Source: Bacteroidota bacterium
Lineage (GTDB): Bacteria > Bacteroidota > Bacteroidia > Chitinophagales > Saprospiraceae
Direction of reading: 5' to 3'
NCBI GenBank assembly: GCA_963169325.1
Contig: CAUJEY010000310.1
Coordinates: 1-40,797, forward strand
Length of the DNA stretch: 40,797 bases
The notes below the pieces were generated by a model. The model ran no database searches. It was not told where the DNA came from and saw only the letters and a program-made list of their open reading frames with translations. This document shows, in pieces, positions 21,887 through 28,024 of this stretch. The translations under genes were made by a program, and so were the position numbers. Each line of letters starts with the position of its first letter. The stretch's first letter is position 1.

Positions 21887-23188
21887 ATGACGTTTAGAAT
21901 TATTATCACCGGTATTTTAATTTTTACTTCAGCTTTTGCCCAGGCTCAAGCGGTCATTGCCGACTCCGGGGAGCCCCTTCTTCCCGAGGCCTTGGGATCA
22001 AACTTCAAACCTCAAACTTCAAACTTCAAACTTCAAACTTCAAACCTCAAACTTCAAACTTCAAACTTTAAACTTCAGACTCCTGTTATCGTAGGCGCCG
22101 AGCGCATATACGCCTATCTTCCGATGCTGGAGGGCAAACAAGTGGCACTCGTGGTGAACCACTCCTCGCGGGTTGGCGACAAACACCTGGCGGATGTGCT
22201 GGTGAGTGAAGGCGTATGCGTGGTCCGTATTTTTGCTCCCGAGCACGGTTTTCGCGGCGACGCGCCCGACGGCGAACACCTGAAAGACGGCGCTGATCCC
22301 CGCACCGGCATACCAATCATTTCACTGTATGGCAACAAACGCAGTCCCAGTGCGGAAGACCTGGCCGGCGTGGATGTGATTGTGTTCGATATCCAGGACG
22401 TCGGCACCCGGTTCTACACCTATATTTCTACCTTGCATTACCTGCTGGAGGCCTGCGCGGAATTTGACAAATCCATCATCGTGCTGGACCGGCCCAATCC
22501 CAACGGGCACTATGTGGACGGGCCGGTGCTCGACATGCGCCTGCGTTCCTTCGTGGGTATCGCCCCGCTGCCTGTTGTACACGGATGCACCGTTGGCGAA
22601 CTGGCGCGCCTGTTCACCGGCGAATACTGGACCGGACCAAAACCCATTGACCTGACCATTGTCACCTGCCTCAATTACACCCACAAAACCTTTTACGAAC
22701 TGCCGGTGGCGCCCAGCCCCAACCTGCCTAACCAACGGGCCGTGCTGCTCTATCCCTCCCTTTGTTTTTTTGAAGGCACGGCGGCCAGCATCGGCCGGGG
22801 TACGGATGCGCCGTTTCAAGTGGTCGGGCACCCCGGTTTCCCGGAGGTGTACGGTTTTACCTTTACGCCTCGACCCAATGCCGCCTCGAAATACCCGCCG
22901 CAGGATGGGCGCCTTTGCCGGGGCTACGATTTTCGCTCGCTTTCGGTGGACAGCCTCTTCAAAGTCGGCCGTATTGACCTGAACGCTTTTCTGGATTTTT
23001 ACTGCGAATTTCCCGACAAAGACCATTTTTTTCTGACGTCACGTTATATCGACCGCCTGGCCGGCACCCGGTCGCTGCGCCAACAGGTAGAGGCGGGCAG
23101 TTTCGAATCCGACATTCGCGCTACCTGGCAGTATGACCTGGAGGCTTATAAAAAAATCCGAAGACGGTATTTACTGTATCCGGATTAA
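21887..23188 (+). CDS. namZ: Exo-beta-N-acetylmuramidase NamZ (DUF1343, GH171) with repeat-encoded linker
   Basis: 433 aa from the ATG at 21887 (MTFRIIITGILIF); an 8-residue longer start at 21863 would lie on the promoter. NamZ/YbbC enzymes remove terminal MurNAc from peptidoglycan fragments, in the periplasm or outside. The signal peptide ends about QAQA (residue 22). Residues 38-65 are a 7-aa repeat (SNFKLQT) encoded by a 7-bp DNA tract (21999-22075). The DUF1343 domain runs from ~66: GKQVALVVNHSSRV, RIFAPEHGFRGDAPDGEH, DVIVFDIQDVGTRFYTYISTL, LDRPNPNG, SLCFFEGTAASIGRGTDAPFQ. The downstream gene yraN follows after 167 bp, most of it repeat. The linker looks like an intergenic tract captured in frame. 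Confidence 0.92.
   Translation: MTFRIIITGILIFTSAFAQAQAVIADSGEPLLPEALGSNFKPQTSNFKLQTSNLKLQTSNFKLQTPVIVGAERIYAYLPMLEGKQVALVVNHSSRVGDKHLADVLVSEGVCVVRIFAPEHGFRGDAPDGEHLKDGADPRTGIPIISLYGNKRSPSAEDLAGVDVIVFDIQDVGTRFYTYISTLHYLLEACAEFDKSIIVLDRPNPNGHYVDGPVLDMRLRSFVGIAPLPVVHGCTVGELARLFTGEYWTGPKPIDLTIVTCLNYTHKTFYELPVAPSPNLPNQRAVLLYPSLCFFEGTAASIGRGTDAPFQVVGHPGFPEVYGFTFTPRPNAASKYPPQDGRLCRGYDFRSLSVDSLFKVGRIDLNAFLDFYCEFPDKDHFFLTSRYIDRLAGTRSLRQQVEAGSFESDIRATWQYDLEAYKKIRRRYLLYPD
21999..22075 (+). repeat. In-frame 7-bp tandem repeat (CAAACTT) inside namZ
   Basis: Eleven units of 7 bp in perfect phase: eight exact CAAACTT, two CAAACCT and one TAAACTT, with a decayed twelfth. Because 21 bp is seven codons, it encodes a 7-residue repeat. 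The same heptamer makes up the intergenic tracts at 27395-27473 and 31088-31207. Confidence 0.97.
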
Positions 23189-23199
23189 CCTTCCGTACC

Positions 23200-23347
23200 A
23201 ACCAGAAACCTTCAAACCAGAAACCCTCAAACCAGAAACCCTCAAACCAGAAACCTTCAAACCAGAAACCTTCAAACCAGAAACCTTCAAACCAGAAACC
23301 TTCAAACCAGAAACCCTAAAACCCTCAAACCTAAAACCTTCAAAACT
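23200..23347 (+). repeat. 15-bp tandem repeat in front of yraN
   Basis: Eight copies of AACCAGAAACCTTCA (T/C variation at one site) from 23200 to 23319, then decayed units to 23347. It starts 12 nt after the namZ stop and ends 8 nt before the yraN ATG. No spacer sequences, so not a CRISPR. Confidence 0.97.
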
Positions 23348-23355
23348 AAAGCAGT

Positions 23356-23718
23356 ATGAACCACCTCGACATCGGCAAACAAGGCGAAATGCTCGCCACC
23401 AGTTATCTGGAAGAAAAAGGGTACCGTGTGGTGCTCCAAAATTTCCGCTCCGGAAAAGGAGAAATCGATCTCATTGCCTGGGCCCCGGAAGGCGCACTGG
23501 TTTTTATTGAAGTTAAAACCCGGGCGCTGGATAGTTACGGCGGTCCGGAAGAAGCCGTGGACCGGAAAAAGCAGGATATCCTGGCCAGGACGGCGGGATC
23601 GTACATGCAACAAACCGGCCACGAAGGGGAAATTCGTTTCGATATTATTTCTGTTTTGTTGCGAAACGGGCAGTTGAACAGTATCCGGCATGCCGAGGAT
23701 GCTTTTTTCCCGATGTGA
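23356..23718 (+). CDS. yraN: YraN/UPF0102 family endonuclease-like protein
   Basis: 120 aa, the usual size. This is a small restriction-endonuclease-fold protein (distantly Holliday-junction-resolvase-like); its cellular role is not established. The fold signature is complete: GKQGEMLATSYLEEKGYRVV, then GEIDLIAW with D38, and FIEVKTR with E52 and K54 (PD-(D/E)xK pattern). It is co-directional with namZ and separated from it by the 15-bp repeat tract, which ends 8 nt before the ATG; the long alternative frame from 23133 is repeat readthrough. No Shine-Dalgarno site is seen. Confidence 0.95.
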   Translation: MNHLDIGKQGEMLATSYLEEKGYRVVLQNFRSGKGEIDLIAWAPEGALVFIEVKTRALDSYGGPEEAVDRKKQDILARTAGSYMQQTGHEGEIRFDIISVLLRNGQLNSIRHAEDAFFPM

Positions 23719-23814
23719 AAAGGCAATTCATGTCAGCCACTGGCTGTTTTCCGGAGGATGGCTATCTGCATAAGCCCTATCTTGGCCGCGCTAAACACAC
23801 TACTACACCTTAAA

Positions 23815-23901
23815 TTTTAACACATAGGCACAGAGAACACAAAGATTTTAAAACTTTGAAAATCAAAAGACTATGTGCCATCTGTGCCTATGTGTTTAAA
23901 A
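23815..23901. repeat. Inverted repeat with nested hairpin upstream of the LVIVD protein gene
   Basis: Arms 23815-23834 and 23881-23901 pair over 20 bp with one bulge (core AACACATAGGCACAGA). The 46-nt interior holds a second hairpin CAAAG / CTTTG (23840-23844, 23854-23858). It ends 39 nt before the downstream ATG and fits no simple terminator. Confidence 0.85.
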
Positions 23902-23940
23902 ACATCGCCCGGTCGTGTGCGCGCTAAAAACTGATTTGTT

Positions 23941-25809
23941 ATGAAAAAAATTACCGCCGCGCTGATATGCGGTCTGCTTTTGGGCTTTGCTCTTCCCGCC
24001 CAGAATTTGAATGTTACCTACCGCTCCAAAATGAGTTTTACCGGCCAAACCCTGGCCAATGTATGGGGCTACACCGCCGGTGGCCGCGAATATGCACTTG
24101 CCGGAGCCTCCAAAGGGCTGATCATCGTGGATATAACCAACCCGGATTTGCCGCAGCAGATCGTACAGATACCCGGCCCCAACAACCTGTGGAAAGAAAT
24201 CAAAACCTACAGACATTATGCCTACATCGTATCGGAAGGCGGGCAGGGTATTCAGGTGGTCGATCTGAGCGCTTTGCCGTCGCCCGACCTGAACAGCCAT
24301 TTTTATACGGGCGACGGGACGGTTGCAGGCGGTATTCTCAAAATACATGCGCTGCATATCGACACCGCTAAAGGCTTCCTCTATGCTTATGGCGGCGGTG
24401 GCTCCCTGTTTAGTGGCGGCGCCAAAATATTCGACCTGAAACCCGATCCGTACAACCCGGTTTTTGTGGGCAAATTTGATCAGTTGGGTTATATCCACGA
24501 CGGCTACGTAGACAATGACACCTTGTACGCAGGTCATATCTACCAGGGCATTTTTTCTATCGTCGATATGACCGACAAAAGCAATCCACACCTGATTGCC
24601 ACACAAAACACGCCCAACAATTTCACCCACAACACCTGGATTTCCGACGACCGGCGCAGCCTGTTCACCACCGACGAGGTCAACAATTCCACCCTGGCGG
24701 CCTATGATATCTCGGACCCGGAAAACATCCGCCTGCTCGATAAAATCCAGAGCAACCCCGGTTCCAATTCAATGGTGCATAACACGCACGTTTGGAACAA
24801 CTACGCCATCACTTCCTGGTACAAAGACGGTTTCACTATCGTAGACGTGACGCGGCCCGACAACCTGGTTCAGGTGGGCAATTTTGACGTCTTTCCTACT
24901 GCAACCGGCGGCGGTTCCGAGGGTTGCTGGGGAGTTTATCCCTATTTCCCCTCCGGCACGATCATAGCCACTGTCATATCTGCCCCCGGCGCCGGCGGCG
25001 AATTGTGGGTACTTACCCCGGCGTATGTCCGGGCCGCATATATGGAGGGCAAAATCGTCGATGGGTTCAGCGGCAATCCCCTTGTCGGTGCGCAAATAGA
25101 GGTATTAGGCACTGCTCCGCTCAACCGGACCACGACGCTGGCCGACGGCACTTACAAAATGGGGCAGGAACAGGAAGGATACTTTACCGTGCGGGTCAGC
25201 AGAACCGGGTACCAGTCGCAGGATTTTACCGCATTGTTTCAACGCGGTGAGGCGCGCATTCTGAACACGGGCCTTTACCCCAACGGCGGACTCACAGTAC
25301 AGGGCCAGGTAACCAATGCATACGACGGATCGCCTGTACCCAACGCGACGATCTCGTTCTCCAATTTCGGCAGCGTCCGGGAAACGACCACCAATGCTTC
25401 CGGCAATTTTCTGATCAGCGACTTTCCCCCGGGCGTTTACGATATTTCAGCAGGCGCCGACGGATACGGACAAGCCGTCCGGCTCCATTATAAAATTGCT
25501 AAAAACCGGACTTTGACGTTCAGCCTGACGTCTGATTTTAAAGGCGTTCAGGGCGGTGACCCGGGCACAACATTCAGGCCGGCCGTTTGGCCGAACCCGT
25601 TTTATGCTTCCGTTGAAATAATCCCGGAAGCCTCGGAAGGGCGGATAACGGTGCTGGACCAGTTTGGGCGTGTGGTGGAGACTGTGGAGATAAACGAAAC
25701 GCAAGGTCCGATCCAGCTGGGTGCGACGTGGGCGCCGGGGCTATATTATTTGATGTATGGAACGCCGGGGCAAAATCCAAGCGTGACTAAAATGATTAAA
25801 ATCAAGTAA
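23941..25809 (+). CDS. Choice-of-anchor B / LVIVD-repeat surface protein with T9SS domain
   Basis: 622 aa. Signal peptide MKKITAALICGLLLGFALPAQ. Residues ~25-365 are a choice-of-anchor B domain built from LVIVD-type beta-propeller repeats (GLIIVDITNP, GIQVVDLSA, GIFSIVDMTD, GFTIVDVTRP). Two carboxypeptidase-regulatory-like domains follow at ~365-450 (EGKIVDGFSGNPLVGAQIEV) and ~450-535 (VQGQVTNAYDGSPVPNATISF), then a T9SS sorting domain starting at AVWPNPF. The protein is exported through the outer membrane; its binding partner is unknown. A structured inverted repeat lies in front, and an 8-bp repeat tract separates it from dapB. Confidence 0.92.
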   Translation: MKKITAALICGLLLGFALPAQNLNVTYRSKMSFTGQTLANVWGYTAGGREYALAGASKGLIIVDITNPDLPQQIVQIPGPNNLWKEIKTYRHYAYIVSEGGQGIQVVDLSALPSPDLNSHFYTGDGTVAGGILKIHALHIDTAKGFLYAYGGGGSLFSGGAKIFDLKPDPYNPVFVGKFDQLGYIHDGYVDNDTLYAGHIYQGIFSIVDMTDKSNPHLIATQNTPNNFTHNTWISDDRRSLFTTDEVNNSTLAAYDISDPENIRLLDKIQSNPGSNSMVHNTHVWNNYAITSWYKDGFTIVDVTRPDNLVQVGNFDVFPTATGGGSEGCWGVYPYFPSGTIIATVISAPGAGGELWVLTPAYVRAAYMEGKIVDGFSGNPLVGAQIEVLGTAPLNRTTTLADGTYKMGQEQEGYFTVRVSRTGYQSQDFTALFQRGEARILNTGLYPNGGLTVQGQVTNAYDGSPVPNATISFSNFGSVRETTTNASGNFLISDFPPGVYDISAGADGYGQAVRLHYKIAKNRTLTFSLTSDFKGVQGGDPGTTFRPAVWPNPFYASVEIIPEASEGRITVLDQFGRVVETVEINETQGPIQLGATWAPGLYYLMYGTPGQNPSVTKMIKIK

Positions 25810-25890
25810 ATTTAAAGGGGATTTCAGCAGAATTGGCCATTTTTGAAACTCATAAAAACGGGGTAACCACCTCCTTTTTCAGAACTTTGC

Positions 25891-25948
25891 CCACCCCAAA
25901 CCCCTAAACCTCCAAACCCCCAAACCCCCAAACCCCCAAACCCAAAAC
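25891..25948 (+). repeat. 8-bp tandem repeat (CCCCCAAA-type) in front of dapB
   Basis: AAAC recurs every 8 bp at 25898, 25906, 25914, 25922, 25930 and 25938, giving units such as CCCCCAAA. The tract ends ~10 nt before the dapB ATG. Confidence 0.9.
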
Positions 25949-25958
25949 CTTTTAAAGT

Positions 25959-26699
25959 ATGCAAATCGGACTCTTCGGCCACGGCAAAATGGGCAAAGCC
26001 ATCGAACAAATTGCTGCGGCGCAAAATATCGGCATTGCCTGGCGGATCAACCGCGAAAACCTGTCGACTTTAACCCCCGAACTGTTGCGGCAAGCCGACG
26101 TGGTCATCGAATTCACCCGGCCGGAATCGGCCTACCAAAACGTGATGACCTGCCTGCAGGCCGGCGTACCGGTTGTGAGCGGCACCACCGGCTGGCTCGA
26201 ACAGTTGGCCGAGGCAGAAACCTGGTGTACAGAAAACCACGGCGCATTTTTATGGGCCTCCAATTTCAGCGTAGGCGTCAATATATTTTTTGCACTCAAC
26301 CGCTATCTGGCTCGCCTGATGAACCACCGCCCGGAGTATCATCCGGCGATTACCGAAATCCACCATATCCACAAACTCGATGCCCCAAGCGGCACCGCCC
26401 TCACCCTCACCAAAGACATCCTGGCAAAAGTCGACCGAAAAACCGGCTGGACCCTCTCCCCTACCCCGCCCGGCACGGACAACATACCCGTCACAGCCAT
26501 TCGGGAAGACGAGGTGCCCGGCACCCATACCGTACAGTGGAGCAGCCGGGCCGACGAAATCACCCTCGAACACCGGGCGCATTCGCGTGAAGGGTTTGCC
26601 ACCGGGGCAATTTTGGCTGCCGAATGGCTGATCGGAAAAACCGGCGTGTTTCGAATGGAAGATGTATTGGGTTTGAAAGAAGGAGCGCTACCTTTGTAA
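25959..26699 (+). CDS. dapB: 4-hydroxy-tetrahydrodipicolinate reductase
   Basis: 246 aa, slightly short for the family. It reduces 4-hydroxy-tetrahydrodipicolinate with NAD(P)H in the diaminopimelate/lysine pathway, feeding peptidoglycan synthesis. It shows the nucleotide-binding GHGKMGKAI (7-15), DVVIEFTRPESA, GTTGW, FSVGVNIFF, the catalytic EIHHIHKLDAPSGTAL segment and SREGFATGAILAAEW. It is followed after 10 nt by the FtsE-like ATPase gene, so the two form an operon. The start at 25959 is immediately after the 8-bp repeat tract; no Shine-Dalgarno site is seen. Confidence 0.97.
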   Translation: MQIGLFGHGKMGKAIEQIAAAQNIGIAWRINRENLSTLTPELLRQADVVIEFTRPESAYQNVMTCLQAGVPVVSGTTGWLEQLAEAETWCTENHGAFLWASNFSVGVNIFFALNRYLARLMNHRPEYHPAITEIHHIHKLDAPSGTALTLTKDILAKVDRKTGWTLSPTPPGTDNIPVTAIREDEVPGTHTVQWSSRADEITLEHRAHSREGFATGAILAAEWLIGKTGVFRMEDVLGLKEGALPL

Positions 26700-26709
26700 A
26701 AAATATTTA

Positions 26710-27399
26710 ATGCAGCACAGCGTCCGTCTCAGTAACACCGACATCCGCCAAAGCGACAACCGCGTTGTGCTGGAAAATATCAGCCTGACCATTGGAGCGG
26801 GAGAATTTACCTATTTGATCGGGAAAACCGGTAGCGGCAAAACCAGCTTGCTCAAAACCCTCTACGCCGCTTTGCCCCTTACCAACGGAAACGGCGAAGT
26901 AGCCGGCTTCGACTTAAAAACGATTTCCCGGAACAACGTTCACTTGCTGCGCCGTAAACTCGGCATCGTCTTTCAAGACTTTAACCTGCTGACCGACCGA
27001 AATGTAGAGGAAAATCTGCTCTTTGTGCTCCGCGCAACCGGCTGGACCGACACAGCCGAAATGGAAACCCGCGTTCAGGAAGTGCTCCAGGGCGTTAATA
27101 TGCCCGAAAAACGCCACGCCATGCCGTACGAACTTTCCGGCGGCGAACAACAACGTATCGTCATCGCCAGAGCGCTGCTCAACCGACCCGAACTGCTCAT
27201 CGCTGACGAGCCCACCGGCAACCTCGACCCCGAAACCAGCGACGACGTGCTGGTGCTCATGCGCAACCTCGCCAAAGAACACAATACTGCCGTGCTTTGC
27301 GCGACACACGACTACCGTATTTTGCAAAATTTCCCGGCCCGTATCATCCGTATCCGCAACGGAAAACTGATCGATGATGAAGGTGTAGCGATAAAATAG
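26710..27399 (+). CDS. FtsE-like ABC transporter ATP-binding protein
   Basis: 229 aa. ABC ATPase of the FtsE/LolD/MacB branch. Walker A GKTGSGKT (38-45), Q-loop VFQDFNLL (~88-95), signature LSGGEQQR (142-149), Walker B LLIADEP (162-168) with GNLD, and the switch His in CATHDYR. In Bacteroidota this protein next to dapB is usually named FtsE, a regulator of septal peptidoglycan hydrolysis working with the membrane partner FtsX. No ftsX follows here: the next gene is convergent. The operon with dapB links it to cell-wall synthesis. Its TAG stop lies in the 5' arm of the hairpin at 27395-27473. Confidence 0.9.
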   Translation: MQHSVRLSNTDIRQSDNRVVLENISLTIGAGEFTYLIGKTGSGKTSLLKTLYAALPLTNGNGEVAGFDLKTISRNNVHLLRRKLGIVFQDFNLLTDRNVEENLLFVLRATGWTDTAEMETRVQEVLQGVNMPEKRHAMPYELSGGEQQRIVIARALLNRPELLIADEPTGNLDPETSDDVLVLMRNLAKEHNTAVLCATHDYRILQNFPARIIRIRNGKLIDDEGVAIK

Positions 27400-27473
27400 T
27401 TTGAAGTTCGAAGTTCGAAGTTTGAAGTTCGAGAGGGGCACTTCAAACTTTGAACTTCAAACTTCAAACTATT
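27395..27473. terminator. Long hairpin between convergent genes, built from heptamer repeats
   Basis: Arms 27395-27427 and 27441-27473 pair over 33 bp with only one true mismatch and one G-T pair; the loop is 13 nt. The arms consist of GAAGTTC/GAAGTTT-type heptamers. The TAG stop of the FtsE gene (27397-27399) and the TAG stop of the opposite gene (27469-27471) sit at mirror positions in the two arms. Probably a bidirectional terminator or 3'-end stabiliser. Confidence 0.85.
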
Positions 27474-27879
27474 CTTCTTCCAGCTGCGCCATTTTCGCCG
27501 ATACCCGCTGGCGGTGCCGGGTTTCCACACCTTCATCTATTAATTTTCGATGTTCGGCATGCGGGCGAAAACCGGTGGTGAAAACGTCCGATTTGCAGGC
27601 TGCGGCCGCTTCCACATATTCGGCATATTTACCCAGCGCAACGAGCACCTCGGATTCTTTCTCCCGAACGGCTTCCGTGCGCATTTTGCGCTTCAATTCC
27701 GGGTTTTCCAGCACGGCGGTTAATGCTGCAGCGGACGTATTCAGTTCCTCCCAAAGATCCTCACGGTTCGGAACATAAACGTTGTTATTTGTTTTTCTCA
27801 ACACCCTTTCGGCAAAAACAGCCAGGTTACGGCCGTGTAAAAACAGAAAGTGACGATCAATGTGAAATTTGGCACTCAT
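27469..27879 (-). CDS. Uncharacterised 136-aa protein
   Basis: I do not recognise a domain. The protein is cytoplasmic by appearance, mostly helical and charged, with the segments FLFLHGRNLAVFAERVL near the N-terminus and REKESEVLVALGKYAEYVEAAAACKSDVF in the middle. It ends in a polar tail (KMAQLEEE). The coding status is supported by the best promoter match in the window just upstream (27912-27944) and by its position with the stop inside a symmetric hairpin. It converges on the FtsE-like gene and lies downstream of, and on the same strand as, the beta-helix protein gene's start-distal side, with no operon partner. Confidence 0.75.
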   Translation of the reverse strand: MSAKFHIDRHFLFLHGRNLAVFAERVLRKTNNNVYVPNREDLWEELNTSAAALTAVLENPELKRKMRTEAVREKESEVLVALGKYAEYVEAAAACKSDVFTTGFRPHAEHRKLIDEGVETRHRQRVSAKMAQLEEE

Positions 27880-27911
27880 TATGGTCAGGACTTTTGCTTA
27901 ACATCAGTATG

Positions 27912-27944
27912 CAAATATACAAACCATGCAATTTTGTGCAAAAA
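27912..27944 (-). promoter_or_regulatory. Bacteroidota consensus promoter for the 136-aa protein gene
   Basis: On the minus strand TTTTTG (27939-27944), a 19-nt spacer, then TATATTTG (27912-27919) match TTTG-N19-TAnnTTTG exactly. The ATG follows 32 nt downstream of the -7 box. Confidence 0.75.
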
Positions 27945-28024
27945 TTACACATTCACAAATTTTTATTGGAAAAAAGTCGCTATTCCAACAAAATTAGCGG
28001 AATTAACATCAAACAACAGTACCC

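Noticed and set aside
23200-23319. CRISPR array
   Set aside because: Units of 15 bp follow each other directly with no spacers, and no cas gene is near. It is a simple tandem repeat.
23133-23510. Repeat protein with PETFK pentapeptides
   Set aside because: The frame only reads through the 15-bp tract and into yraN out of phase; yraN in its own frame is a conserved gene.
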